From Gemmatimonadota bacterium (GTDB taxonomy: Bacteria > Latescibacterota > UBA2968 > GCA-2709665): a DNA stretch of 64,000 bases. Under the pieces are notes generated by a model that saw only the letters and a program-made list of their open reading frames with translations, made no database searches and was not told where the DNA came from. This document shows, in pieces, positions 43,140-52,247 of the stretch. Position 1 is the first letter of the stretch, and the number at the start of each line of letters is the position of its first letter. Made by a program: the position numbers and the translations under genes. The stretch is taken from assembly GCA_028877215.1 (NCBI GenBank), contig JAPPFJ010000035.1, positions 310,001 through 374,000 of the forward strand, written 5' to 3'.

Positions 43140-44294
43140 TCACGATCCGCTTCTGCCACGAGTCGTATAGACGCGGCCGCCCTTGACGACCGTCACGGGA
43201 ACCAGATTCCGCGTACCCGTCCGGACCTCCCCCCTCGAGTCTTCGAGACGAAACTCCCCTTCCCGCAGTTCGAACACAACCGCATCTCCGAACGCGCCCG
43301 GCGACAGCGTCCCCACCTCGCCCTCCATGCCGATTATCGCAGATGGCACGGACGTTACGCGCGAGATCGATTCTTCAATCGACAGACCCAGGTGCAGAAA
43401 CTTCGTCACCACGGAAGCCAGGTCGTAAACGGGACCGTTGACATTGTAAATGTGCAGGTCCGATGAAATCGTCGTCGGAAGCACGTCCTGCGACAGCGCC
43501 TTCTCGACGATCTGCCAGGAAAACGATCCGGCGCCGTGGCCCACGTCGAACACGACACCCCGTTCGATCGCTTCCAGCACCGAGTCCCGGACCCGTCCTT
43601 CGCCGTTCAGAATCCCGCACGGATAGTCGTGATAACAATGCGTCAGAATATCTCCGCCGTTCATGACTTTCAGAATATCGTCTATCGATTCGCACCACGC
43701 GTCCTGCGGATGCACCATAATCGGCAGCCCGGCCGCGTCCGCCGCCTCTCTTGCCCTGTAAAGAGGGAGCATTCCGGACCGTTCGCTGACAATTGTATTC
43801 CTGGTCAGCCGGACCTTCACGCCGAGGACGATGTCCCGGTGCCGCTCGATCATGCGGCACGCTTTGTCCACGTCCGCGTATTCGGGCATCTCAAACTCGC
43901 CGATTGCTTCGGTGAGCATGCCCTGCGAAGAGATATTCATCTGCGCCAGTATCCGCGTCTCGCTCACGTCGATCACGTATTTCCGGAAACCCGGAAAGGT
44001 ATCGGCGCCCGCAGACCCCGCATCGACGACCGTCGTCGCTCCACGAGCCAGGCACGTGGGATCGGGTTCGATGCCATAGTGACTGACGCCTGCGAATACA
44101 TGGACATGAAGATCGATCAGACCGGGCGTGACCACGCAACCCGCAGCGTCGATCACCTCGCGGGCATCGTCCTTATCGAGACATTCGCCGACAGCGGCAA
44201 CCCGCCCGGACGCGAACCCCACGTCCCGCCCTCCGGTGAGGCCTTGCGCGGGATCGACCAGCATCCCTCCCTTGATGAGCAGATCGTACTTCAT
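43140..44294 (-). CDS. Amidohydrolase/deacetylase-family metallohydrolase
   Basis: 384 residues from ATG 44294. A binuclear metal amidohydrolase: HxH in GLIDLHVHVFAG, candidate carboxylated Lys in VLGVKVRLTR, His ligands in IMVHPQDAWC and ILTHCYHDYP, and the catalytic Asp in ISSDLHIYN. N- and C-terminal beta-sandwich (LLIKGGMLVDPAQG; VFELREGEF) as in dihydroorotase-like proteins. Closest by motif to the EF_0837-type deacetylase group linked to amino-acid derivatives. Confidence 0.88.
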   Translation of the reverse strand: MKYDLLIKGGMLVDPAQGLTGGRDVGFASGRVAAVGECLDKDDAREVIDAAGCVVTPGLIDLHVHVFAGVSHYGIEPDPTCLARGATTVVDAGSAGADTFPGFRKYVIDVSETRILAQMNISSQGMLTEAIGEFEMPEYADVDKACRMIERHRDIVLGVKVRLTRNTIVSERSGMLPLYRAREAADAAGLPIMVHPQDAWCESIDDILKVMNGGDILTHCYHDYPCGILNGEGRVRDSVLEAIERGVVFDVGHGAGSFSWQIVEKALSQDVLPTTISSDLHIYNVNGPVYDLASVVTKFLHLGLSIEESISRVTSVPSAIIGMEGEVGTLSPGAFGDAVVFELREGEFRLEDSRGEVRTGTRNLVPVTVVKGGRVYTTRGRSGS

Positions 44295-44366
44295 GGCAGA
44301 CTCGAATTCCGTGTGAATTTTCCTGCGATGGGCCGACGCCAAGTGTGTACTTGTGCTGTCAACCGG

Positions 44367-45254
44367 TCAAGGGGACACGTCGGATTCACCCTCATCGGAA
44401 TACACGAAATCATAGGTCAACGCATCCCCCACCGGCCGGTAGCCGATATTTTGATAGATGCTGTTCGACGTGGGATTCAACTGATCCGTAAACAGGCTGC
44501 AGAACGAATGGCCGTCCGAGAGCAGCTTCTTTGTCAGCGACCAGACGCACGACGTCGCGTATCCCTTGTTGCGATGCTCAGCAGGCGTATACACGCCATT
44601 GATGGTGATACCGTTTCTGGTCGCACGCGAAGTCTTCGCCATGGATACAGGGCCGCCGCGGTCCCAGATGTACAGTTGTTCAGTTTGAATGTACCGCTCG
44701 GCGGCGCCGGCAGCCGCGTCCGGATCCGTTGGCTCACCGATCTGCTCCGAAAATTCCGAAGTCCACCGCGCCGTCAGTGCGTGATCGTCCATTGTCGCCA
44801 TGCGCATTACCCCCACGGAAAGCGGCACGTCGGCGACCTCTCTGATTTCGAAGGCGCGCATTCGCATGGTCAGACTAGCTAAACTGCCTGGCACGGCCCC
44901 GGTCCACCGTTCCGAAAAAACGCGGGCTTGTTCCTCCGGCCCGACAACGCCGGGTATGGGGACGTCGTTCATCTGCAGATGGTGAACCAGTGGAATCACC
45001 GCGTCCTCAGTCTTCGCCTCGAATCTGCTGAGGATGAGTTTTCTTCCCTGCGTCAGGATTGCCATACCTACGGCCCGGCCCCGATCCATGACACTCAGCA
45101 TCACGGGCGGCTCGACGCCGTAGCGCTGCGGATTTCCGGCAAGCCCGTACATGAGGCCAAGCGGCAGGTTGTGTTCGCTCTCACGCCTTTCCAGGTACGC
45201 GGCGGTATTGGAAATCAGGTCCTCGGCACGCTCGTGAGACAATATCTCGATCAC
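44367..45254 (-). CDS. GNAT acetyltransferase with N-terminal domain
   Basis: 295 residues, GTG start with AAGGA 7 nt upstream. The C-terminal GNAT core shows INGVYTPAEHRNKGYATSCV (acetyl-CoA loop) and LNPTSNSIYQNIGYRPV. The N-terminal 125 residues form the degenerate first GNAT half seen in this double-domain group. Substrate unknown. Confidence 0.82.
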   Translation of the reverse strand: MIEILSHERAEDLISNTAAYLERRESEHNLPLGLMYGLAGNPQRYGVEPPVMLSVMDRGRAVGMAILTQGRKLILSRFEAKTEDAVIPLVHHLQMNDVPIPGVVGPEEQARVFSERWTGAVPGSLASLTMRMRAFEIREVADVPLSVGVMRMATMDDHALTARWTSEFSEQIGEPTDPDAAAGAAERYIQTEQLYIWDRGGPVSMAKTSRATRNGITINGVYTPAEHRNKGYATSCVWSLTKKLLSDGHSFCSLFTDQLNPTSNSIYQNIGYRPVGDALTYDFVYSDEGESDVSP

Positions 45255-45379
45255 TCTTTTGTCCTTCTTGCTGTGGAGCCGGTGGTTCGCCCGATTGCTC
45301 CCTGATTCCGGAGCGGCCCGTATTGCCGGGTCGCGTTGCGCGCGACGTAGTGCGTCGTGACTGTTCGGGTCTTGCGACG

Positions 45380-45994
45380 TCAGGGCAGTACCCGTCGTCT
45401 TCTCAGATCGTCCCTCAACTGTCCCGCGTTTCGAAAGTGAATGGACGGCAGGCCGATCGATTCAGCGCTCCTCACGTTCCGGATTCGATCGTCGATAAAC
45501 AGACACTCCTGCGGTTGGTACCCCAGCGAACGGAGTACAACCGGGAAGACCGTCGGGTCGGACTTGGTCTTGCCCAGTTCGAACGAGTAGAACCGATCGT
45601 CGAATATGTCCAGAAACAGATGAATCGAACTGATGTATCGAACCCATTCCCGCACGTGGTCCGACAGCAAGGCAACACGATATGTTTTCCTAACTTCGCG
45701 AAGAATATCGAGAGAACCATCGATCCGGACGTGGAAGTTGTCCCTGAGCATGCGTTTGAGCGACTCCAGGCCGAGGTCCCAGCCCGTTCGCTCCAGAATT
45801 CCGTCCAGATAGGAATCCTCTGATATCTCCCCTCTCAGGACCTGCATCACCGGTTCTCCCCCAAAGCACTCCAGGAGACCAACTTCGGGAATGGAGAGCG
45901 CTGTCGAGATACGCTTCTCGACTCCGGGAAGCCCGGCGATGAAAACCTCAGACAGATCGAAGATGATACAGCGAGGAGGGCTATTGTTCTTCAT
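45380..45994 (-). CDS. HAD-superfamily hydrolase (IA type)
   Basis: 204 residues. Motif I CIIFDLSEVFI carries the nucleophile Asp but has Ser where phosphatases keep a second acidic residue. Motif II VALLSDHVREW, motif III Lys in LGKTKSDPTVFP, motif IV CLFIDDRIRNVRSAESIGLP. The HAD-IA cap is present (residues 15-80). The Ser variant occurs in several non-phosphatase-like HADs, so activity is uncertain. Confidence 0.85.
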   Translation of the reverse strand: MKNNSPPRCIIFDLSEVFIAGLPGVEKRISTALSIPEVGLLECFGGEPVMQVLRGEISEDSYLDGILERTGWDLGLESLKRMLRDNFHVRIDGSLDILREVRKTYRVALLSDHVREWVRYISSIHLFLDIFDDRFYSFELGKTKSDPTVFPVVLRSLGYQPQECLFIDDRIRNVRSAESIGLPSIHFRNAGQLRDDLRRRRVLP

Positions 45995-46169
45995 GCGGGA
46001 GTAATCGCCGACGTAGGCCAGTTGTGAGGCGGGTTACAAGAAACCGTAGACCCATTCTACCGAGGCCTTCCGTGATGGATCTGTGTCCTGGATTCTTGAT
46101 TGATCGGCACAACGCCGGAACAGAAAACAGATCGGAAGGGTGAGGCTTTTGTCGCTGGAGACACCAAGT

Positions 46170-46478
46170 TTATTCGTGACGCCTGCCACGGGCGTTCAAC
46201 CACCGTTGAAAGGAACGCTGACTTTCACCGGATGGTCTGCCAAGGAGCAGCCCTTCTACACTTAGATCCTCGTCTAAATCCGGCCAATGAAGCCCCTCCC
46301 CGTTTCCGATGATTCTCCAATTCGCCCTCTCCCGGCGAGTACCGTGAACGAGCCGTGGGTACCACGCCAATGGTACCGATATACTGCGCCCGTCGACGAA
46401 ATTGACAGTCAAACTATCGTCTGTAACGACAATGTCCGCGGCTCTGGCCGCGATGCGTTCAGTCTGCAAAGAATCCAT
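46170..46478 (-). CDS. DUF2442 protein
   Basis: 102 residues. Family pattern VVTDDSLTVNFVDGRSISVP, LAWYPRLVHGT and WRIIGNGEGLHWPDLDEDLS then VEGLL. GAGGGTGGG precedes the ATG. Overlaps the upstream DUF4160 gene by 20 bp. The DUF4160-DUF2442 pair is a recurrent toxin-antitoxin-like unit in bacterial genomes; which does what is unproven. Confidence 0.88.
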   Translation of the reverse strand: MDSLQTERIAARAADIVVTDDSLTVNFVDGRSISVPLAWYPRLVHGTRRERANWRIIGNGEGLHWPDLDEDLSVEGLLLGRPSGESQRSFQRWLNARGRRHE

Positions 46479-46695
46479 CCCACCCTCGGAGCAAGAGTTC
46501 CCTGTTTTCTGTTACCGCTTTTTGAATCCTGCCGATCTCAGCTCGACTGAATCCTCCGGTGGCCTGAAGTCGAACCGGCTCGAGCCAGAACTTGGCGGTT
46601 TTATTCCCGCTCTCTACGTGAACGTGAAGAGGTTCCTCGCGATCGCTCGAATAGAAGAATAATCTGTACGGTCCAACCCGACATATTGTTGGCAT
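46459..46695 (-). CDS. DUF4160 protein
   Basis: 78 residues. Family pattern MPTICRVGPYRLFFYSSDRE then PLHVHVESGNKTAKFWLEPV. First gene of the overlapping DUF4160-DUF2442 pair. Presumed the toxin-like partner because of the HVHV motif, an inference only. Confidence 0.85.
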   Translation of the reverse strand: MPTICRVGPYRLFFYSSDREEPLHVHVESGNKTAKFWLEPVRLQATGGFSRAEIGRIQKAVTENRELLLRGWDGFFAD

Positions 46696-46948
46696 CGTTC
46701 AAACGGAAATTGTGCACTTGCGATCGTCCTGCGATTCCAGACGATCTCTACCGGGTTTGGTCGTATTACGGGACCGAATCTGTGGCGGATCTCATCGCAG
46801 TGACCTGCGATATCACATACCGAGGCACAAGTTCGCCGTAAAACTCAACGGTTGAGTATCCGTACGGGAACTGTCGGAATTTACATTCGATAACGTAGAA
46901 AAACGTGGCGTTATTGTCAAGGTGCGTCGTGGAAAAAGGATTGAAAAC

Positions 46949-47761
46949 TCACCCGGGATCGCGCGTTTCGCCATGCAGCCATCGAAGCCCGCCGGGCCAG
47001 CCCCTTTTCGCCATGGTCAGGATTGTGCGATAGTATTCGTTCAATCCGGTTACGGTATAGTCATAGGAGTCCGAATCACGCACTTTGTAGTTGGCGATTC
47101 CGGCTGATGCAAACTGGGAAGGCCGCATATGCCGGCCTTCAGGAACCTCGTGCCGCATAACCAGTTCGGCGTCGTTCATCAGGTCCCACGTCGTCGCCGG
47201 CCCGCCGTCGTCCTTCCGATAGACGATCCCCGAATTCGTGTCGACGGCACCCCAGGTTCCCAGTCGATGGACTTCGACGATAACGTGTCCGCTGTAGGCA
47301 GCATTGAGATTGAAGAGATTCACAATTCGGCTGGGGAAGCCGGCAATCTGATACAGCGTGCACCCCACGCGCGCCACGTCGGGACACCAGTCCGTGCCCC
47401 TCGCGATGATCTCCTCTTCGGTTCCACCGAACTTCAGATCGGCCAACTCGCCAGGCGCATCCTCGTGATCCAGTCCTCGAGTGAGTTCAGCGATCCGGGC
47501 AACCTGCCGCTCCTGATCACCAATGGGTAATTCAGACTGCGCGAGCAACGCTTCCAGGACCGGTCGGGAACCTTCAACAAAACCTGTCGTCAGGTCCGTG
47601 AAATCCTCGTAAAGGTACGCCACGGTTCTGCTGCTAAGCCTGATCATGCCCGACATGATCGCGCGATCAACACTTCCTTTGGCATGAGGATCGTTGTTGA
47701 GCATCGCCCGGTATGCCCTGCCGAAGGCCTTCGGGCCAGTAAACGGAGCAAGATCCATCAC
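46949..47761 (-). CDS. Transglutaminase-like cysteine protein
   Basis: 270 residues. A Cys-His-Asp triad fits RGTDWCPDVARVG (Cys), YSGHVIVEVHRLG (His) and WGAVDTNSGIVY (Asp), with the typical IAGFPSRIVNL between. No signal peptide, so cytosolic or differently used. These folds act as peptidases or amide transferases. Start ATG 47758 or GTG 47761. Confidence 0.8.
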   Translation of the reverse strand: MMDLAPFTGPKAFGRAYRAMLNNDPHAKGSVDRAIMSGMIRLSSRTVAYLYEDFTDLTTGFVEGSRPVLEALLAQSELPIGDQERQVARIAELTRGLDHEDAPGELADLKFGGTEEEIIARGTDWCPDVARVGCTLYQIAGFPSRIVNLFNLNAAYSGHVIVEVHRLGTWGAVDTNSGIVYRKDDGGPATTWDLMNDAELVMRHEVPEGRHMRPSQFASAGIANYKVRDSDSYDYTVTGLNEYYRTILTMAKRGWPGGLRWLHGETRDPG

Positions 47762-47983
47762 TGACGGTTCCAGACACCGCGGTAATCGCTCTCCATTCGC
47801 TCCACGTCTATCTGAGGTCCCTTTCGAGTCATCTCCGAAGGGTACGTCGAGTTCATTCAGTACCGTTGTATATCCGTACCTTGTTGTTTATATTCCCAAC
47901 TGATTGGCGTCGCGCATCCGTATCGCTAACCGGTTTGGCGGACGCCTAATGGCTGACGGCTGAAAGCTTGTTTCCTGACCGTT

Positions 47984-48247
47984 ATGACCGATACCCAGCT
48001 ATTACAGGAATTCGAAGCCCTCGCCGAGCGCATCGATATCCCCGTCACGTACGCGAATCTCGAAGGCAGCAACGGCGGCCTGTGCATGGTGAAAGGCAAG
48101 CGCCGCTTTATCCTGAACCGGAGCGCCGAGGCAAGAACACGAAATGAGATCTTCGCGCGTGAATTCGCTCGGATTTCGTTGGAGGAGGTCTATATCAGGC
48201 CCGTTGTTCGCGAACGCATAGACGCCGTCAGATCCGATCACGAATGA
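47984..48247 (+). CDS. Conserved 87-residue hypothetical protein
   Basis: Reads MTDTQLLQEFEALAERIDIP, then NGGLCMVKGKRRFILNRSAE and EVYIRPVVRERID. This GGLC..KG...F.NR....IRP pattern is a small protein family I have seen in Bacteroidota-type genomes, with no assigned role. Converges on the M14-like gene. Confidence 0.7.
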   Translation: MTDTQLLQEFEALAERIDIPVTYANLEGSNGGLCMVKGKRRFILNRSAEARTRNEIFAREFARISLEEVYIRPVVRERIDAVRSDHE

Positions 48248-48273
48248 ATACACTGCAACAACGCAACGATTGT

Positions 48274-49245
48274 TTACACGTACCGTATATTCTTCCCGAG
48301 CATGGCCACCGCTTCGCCGGTTGCGACCATCGGCCGCAGCGACCTCGCCCAGAATATGGAATCCTGAGGGGCGTAAACGGTCTCGAGAACCTTGCCGAAC
48401 GGGTCGGTCACGTCCGCTACTGGGTCGCCCTTTTGCAAATGATCGTACAGCGCGGCCCGGTAATCCAGAAAGCCGCCGCGGGCGGCCAGGAGCGACAGGA
48501 AGCCGTCCACAACGATCTGACGACGCGGTGTTTGCAGGCGGCCCGCGATAAACCCGTAGTGCTTCAGAATATTCTCCACGCCCGCTACGCCCTTCTCTAT
48601 GCTGCCTTCATCCCAACCGAGACAGCCTCCCAGCTCCGGATCGATCGTTGGAATCCCTTCATCCGGCGCGGCGCGCGCCAGCTGACCTTCCGGACCCCGG
48701 CAGTCCAGAATGTACCCAATGCCAAAAATACGGGCCATTTCCATACACGCCCGATGGATGCGTTTCCGCCGGTCCACCCTCACGCGGACTTCGTCGATCA
48801 TGGGCCTGACGCCGCCCTGGTGCAAATCAATGCAATAGTCCGCCTGTTTTACCGCACGATGGAAGAGTCTGTACGCCACCCGCTCGCTCGACGAGCCCTC
48901 CTTGCGGCCGGGAAAGCAGCGGTTCATCTTCTTTCCGTCAACGGGATTCAGCGACTCCGCCGCGTGAAAGGCGTGGAAGTTTACGATCAGGGTCGCAATC
49001 AACCTGCCCTTCAGAACCGCGGGGTCCAGCCGTTTCAGCACGCGCCTGATCACGGCGATTCCGTTTAGTTCGTCTCCGTCGCTGGCGGCCTGCATGTACA
49101 GCGTCGGCCCCGGCTCCGCACCGTTCACCAGCACCATGGGAAGGCGCGCCGGGGAGTTATCCTGCATCTCTCCGACCGTCAGATAGCCATCCCGTCGCTG
49201 CCCTGGTTCGGCTTCGATATGCTCAACCTTGAGTACATCGCTCAT
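48274..49245 (-). CDS. Succinylglutamate desuccinylase/aspartoacylase-family protein
   Basis: 323 residues from ATG 49245 (GAGG upstream). Zn-carboxypeptidase-like M14 deacylase fold: MQAASDGDELNGIAVIRRVL stands where the family has HGDE, so the first His ligand is Asp here, with Glu kept. NFHAFHAAESLNPVDGKKMN and ADYCIDLHQGG supply the later ligands. C-terminal beta-domain from about residue 240. Substrate unknown; the His-to-Asp change may alter metal use. Confidence 0.82.
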   Translation of the reverse strand: MSDVLKVEHIEAEPGQRRDGYLTVGEMQDNSPARLPMVLVNGAEPGPTLYMQAASDGDELNGIAVIRRVLKRLDPAVLKGRLIATLIVNFHAFHAAESLNPVDGKKMNRCFPGRKEGSSSERVAYRLFHRAVKQADYCIDLHQGGVRPMIDEVRVRVDRRKRIHRACMEMARIFGIGYILDCRGPEGQLARAAPDEGIPTIDPELGGCLGWDEGSIEKGVAGVENILKHYGFIAGRLQTPRRQIVVDGFLSLLAARGGFLDYRAALYDHLQKGDPVADVTDPFGKVLETVYAPQDSIFWARSLRPMVATGEAVAMLGKNIRYV

Positions 49246-49649
49246 ATGGACCTCAACGTCGAAAACCGCACTTCCCGATTCAACAATAAACATGCACGGT
49301 ACCAGCGTCCATTGTCAACAGAAAAGGGCAAAAAGAAGCCGCCTAGCGGACGGAAATGACCACCCGGGGTTCCGGACCTACCCCCTAACCCCCTTCCTGA
49401 AGGAAGGGGGAACGGTGATGGGTCGCCGAAATACGGTGAGACGGGAGACGCAAGACGGTAGATGAAATCCTTGCCAGATAGGATTTTCCTCCCTGCCCTT
49501 GGCACGAGAAAAAACCTGACAAGGCAGGCAATCTCTACCCTCTCCCGTCTTACGTCTCACCTGGTGGTGGGGCGGGGTGTGGTCTTCTACCCTCTCCCGT
49601 CTTCCGATTTTTTGTTTTTATATTATTTTTAGACTATATATTATTTAAT
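49246..49649. other. Intergenic region with decayed inverted repeats
   Basis: About 400 bp, no gene. Holds the hairpin CCCCCTTCC-TGAA-GGAAGGGGG (49389-49410). Inverted and direct copies of a GAGACGGGAGA-type motif lie near 49437, 49535 and 49590. An AT-rich stretch just before 49650 probably carries the toxin-antitoxin promoter. Confidence 0.45.
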
Positions 49650-49910
49650 ATGTGGACCGTCGTCGAACATCGCAGGGTCGGCAGGCAGGTCGATTCGATC
49701 CCCGCGAAGACCCTTAGACGCTACGAGACCTGGAAGGACGTCGTATTCCTATCGGGTCCGGAAGGCGTCAGAGGCATTGAGGGCTTTCGTGACGAACCGC
49801 GTCCGGGAAAAAAGAAGGGCCGGCGACAGTCCTGGCTGGACGACGGTTGGCGCGTAGTCTACAGAGTCAAGAACCGGGAAATCCGTGTGAGGGCCATACG
49901 CGGACAGTGA
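49650..49910 (+). CDS. RelE/HigB-like toxin
   Basis: 86 residues: MWTVVEHRRVGRQVDSIPAK, then RRQSWLDDGWRVVYRVKNRE and IRVRAIRG. Size, basic charge and the strand pattern WRVVYRVKNREIRVRAI match RelE/ParE/HigB ribonuclease toxins. Followed 17 bp later by an Xre antitoxin, the HigBA order. Start poorly marked. Confidence 0.75.
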   Translation: MWTVVEHRRVGRQVDSIPAKTLRRYETWKDVVFLSGPEGVRGIEGFRDEPRPGKKKGRRQSWLDDGWRVVYRVKNREIRVRAIRGQ

Positions 49911-49927
49911 GTACGGGAGATAACGAG

Positions 49928-50188
49928 ATGGGAAATCACCGCAAGGCGAAGAAGCGCGCGGCTGTCTCCGTCGGAGAATCGGTCCGTACAATCCGCGAAC
50001 TTCAGAAACTCAGCCAGAATGAACTTGCCAGGCGCACCGGAATCCCCCAGCCGACAATTTCGGCCATCGAAAACGGACGCATCCGGCTTGGCGTCGAGCG
50101 CGCCAAGGTACTGGCGCGAGCGTTGACCTGCCATCCGGCCGTCCTGGTGTTCCCGGGCTGGGAGGTGGAACTGCAAGCAGGCGCCTGA
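49928..50188 (+). CDS. Xre-family HigA-like antitoxin
   Basis: 86 residues from ATG 49928 (GGGAGATAACG upstream). Helix-turn-helix SVRTIRELQKLSQNELARRT, GIPQPTISAIENGRIRL. Expected to bind and neutralise the upstream toxin and to repress the pair's promoter. Confidence 0.85.
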   Translation: MGNHRKAKKRAAVSVGESVRTIRELQKLSQNELARRTGIPQPTISAIENGRIRLGVERAKVLARALTCHPAVLVFPGWEVELQAGA

Positions 50189-50389
50189 TCCGGTCTCTCA
50201 TCTTTCACAGAAACCCCGGATCCGCGCTGCCGGAAACGTCGGCCTGGGCGATGGGAAGTTCATCGTCGCAGGCGGCGGTTTCCGGTTTTCTCTTTGAATG
50301 AAATAACATTCTTTTCCGATATCGAGAACCTTGACGTCGTTTTATATGCATCCATGCTTTCTTTCGTACCATTCCGATGGAGGTCTGCC

Positions 50390-52162
50390 ATGAAGCGGAT
50401 CGCAATCAAGGTCTTTGCCATTATCGGCGGCGTGGCCACCCTGTTCGTCATCGTACTTGCGGCAGTCGCCGTCGCGCTGATCTACAGGCAAGGAGAAGAG
50501 GTCCCGCGATTCACGATCCTGGAGATAAACCTGGAACGGAATCTTCCCGAGTACGTACCGGGTAATCCGATCGCCGAAGTCCTGTTCCCCGATGCGGTGA
50601 CCGTGCGCGATCTGGTGGAAGGCCTCCACCGGGCCGCGTCGGACGAGCGCGTCGTGGCATTTCTGGCAAGGGCCGGGAACAGCGGTATGGGCCTCGCCAG
50701 GCTGCAGGAGGTGCGAGACGCCGTCCACGCCTTCGGCGAGAGCGGTAAGCCCGCGGTCGCCTACGCGGAGACATTCGGCGAGTTCGGCCCGGGCAACGGC
50801 GCCTATTATCTCGCGACCGCGTTCGACGAGATTTATCTTCAGCCTTCCGGCGTCGTCGGGCTGACCGGCCTGATCTTCGAGAGCCCCTTCATTCGCGGCA
50901 TGCTGAAAAAACTCGGCGTTGTCCCTCGCTGGGATCATCGCGAGGAATACAAGAACGCGAAGAATTTCTTCACCGAACGGGAGTACACGCCCGCACACAA
51001 GGAAGCGACGCAGGGCGTGATGGACTCGCAATTCGATCAACTGGTTCGGGGAATCGGAGACAGGCGCGGCCTGTCGCCGGAGATTGTCCGCGACCTCTTC
51101 GATCGGGGTCCTTTCTTCGCGAAAGATGCCCTCGAGGCCGGGCTTATTGACGGTCTGGCATACCGGGACGAGGTTTACGAGCGCGTGAAGGAACAGGTCG
51201 ACGCCGGCGCGAGGTTTCTGACGCTGCGGAAATACCTGAATCGGCTCGAGGAGGACCACGAGCAGGCCGAGACAGTGGCGCTGATCTACGGTGTCGGCAG
51301 CGTGACGCGAGGCAAGAGTGATTTCGACCCCGCCTCCGGCGAGACCACGATGGGATCGGATACGGTCGCCAGGGCCTTCCGGAATGCGGCCCGGGACGAC
51401 GAGGTCGAAGCGATCCTCTTCCGTGTGGACAGTCCCGGCGGGTCCTACGTGGCCTCGGACGCGATATGGCGCGAAACCGTCCGTGCCCGCGAGGCCGGCA
51501 AACCGGTGGTCGTATCCATGGGCGACGTGGCGGGCTCCGGCGGGTATTTCGTGGCCATGGCCGCTGACAAAATCGTAGCGCAGCCGGGGACGATTACCGG
51601 ATCCATAGGCGTCGTGGCCGGCAAGATGCTCACGTCGGGGCTGTGGGAGAAAACCGGGATCTCGTGGGATGAAGTCCACACGAGCGCACATTCCACCATG
51701 TGGACCGGTACCAGGGACTTCTCGGACGAAGAATGGGCGTTGTTCCAGGAATGGCTGGACTCGGTTTACGAGGACTTTACCGACAAGGTGGCCGAGGGGC
51801 GTTCGCTGTCAAAGGAGCGGGTGCTCGACATCGCCAAAGGCCGTATCTGGACCGGAGAGGACGCCAGAAAGCTGGGACTGGTGGACGAACTGGGAGGCTT
51901 TCAGACGGCGATGAAGCACGTTCGCGAGGCGGCACGGCTATCGCCGGATGCCGAACTCCGGTTCAAGGTCTTTCCCAGGGCGAAGTCCCCGTGGGAATAT
52001 CTCCTGGATCACGGTATTGTCCGCAGCGGTGAATCCGTTGCCGCGTCAGCATACGTCCATACAATGCGCAGACTTCAACCGATCTTTACGCTCGCGCGTC
52101 GCCTGGGACTCATCCCCGCGCCCGGGGTGTTGACGATGCCGGACATTGGGCCGTTTCAGTAG
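50390..52162 (+). CDS. sppA: Signal peptide peptidase SppA, 67-kDa type
   Basis: 590 residues from ATG 50390 (GGAGGTCTGCC upstream). One N-terminal membrane helix (VFAIIGGVATLFVIVLAAVA), then two tandem protease domains. The general-base Lys lies in the first domain (HREEYKNAKNFFT) and the nucleophile Ser in the second (GDVAGSGGYFVAMAADKIVA), as in E. coli SppA. Degrades leftover signal peptides in the inner membrane. Intact. Confidence 0.93.
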   Translation: MKRIAIKVFAIIGGVATLFVIVLAAVAVALIYRQGEEVPRFTILEINLERNLPEYVPGNPIAEVLFPDAVTVRDLVEGLHRAASDERVVAFLARAGNSGMGLARLQEVRDAVHAFGESGKPAVAYAETFGEFGPGNGAYYLATAFDEIYLQPSGVVGLTGLIFESPFIRGMLKKLGVVPRWDHREEYKNAKNFFTEREYTPAHKEATQGVMDSQFDQLVRGIGDRRGLSPEIVRDLFDRGPFFAKDALEAGLIDGLAYRDEVYERVKEQVDAGARFLTLRKYLNRLEEDHEQAETVALIYGVGSVTRGKSDFDPASGETTMGSDTVARAFRNAARDDEVEAILFRVDSPGGSYVASDAIWRETVRAREAGKPVVVSMGDVAGSGGYFVAMAADKIVAQPGTITGSIGVVAGKMLTSGLWEKTGISWDEVHTSAHSTMWTGTRDFSDEEWALFQEWLDSVYEDFTDKVAEGRSLSKERVLDIAKGRIWTGEDARKLGLVDELGGFQTAMKHVREAARLSPDAELRFKVFPRAKSPWEYLLDHGIVRSGESVAASAYVHTMRRLQPIFTLARRLGLIPAPGVLTMPDIGPFQ

Positions 52163-52247
52163 GGTCGGATTCAGCGCGGTCGAATACCGCTGGTGCAGTG
52201 CGCCATCAGGTCGTGAACGCCTTATGTCCCATTTCAACCATTGTCGA

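Noticed and set aside
43536-44882. 448-codon open frame on the plus strand
   Set aside because: Antisense to the amidohydrolase and GNAT genes, which have clear catalytic motifs; no domain in the antisense frame.
23846-49245. Integron cassette array
   Set aside because: Single-gene, one-strand layout is suggestive, but no attC-like R''/L''-L'/R' hairpins with GTTRRRY ends were found in the gaps and no integrase is present.
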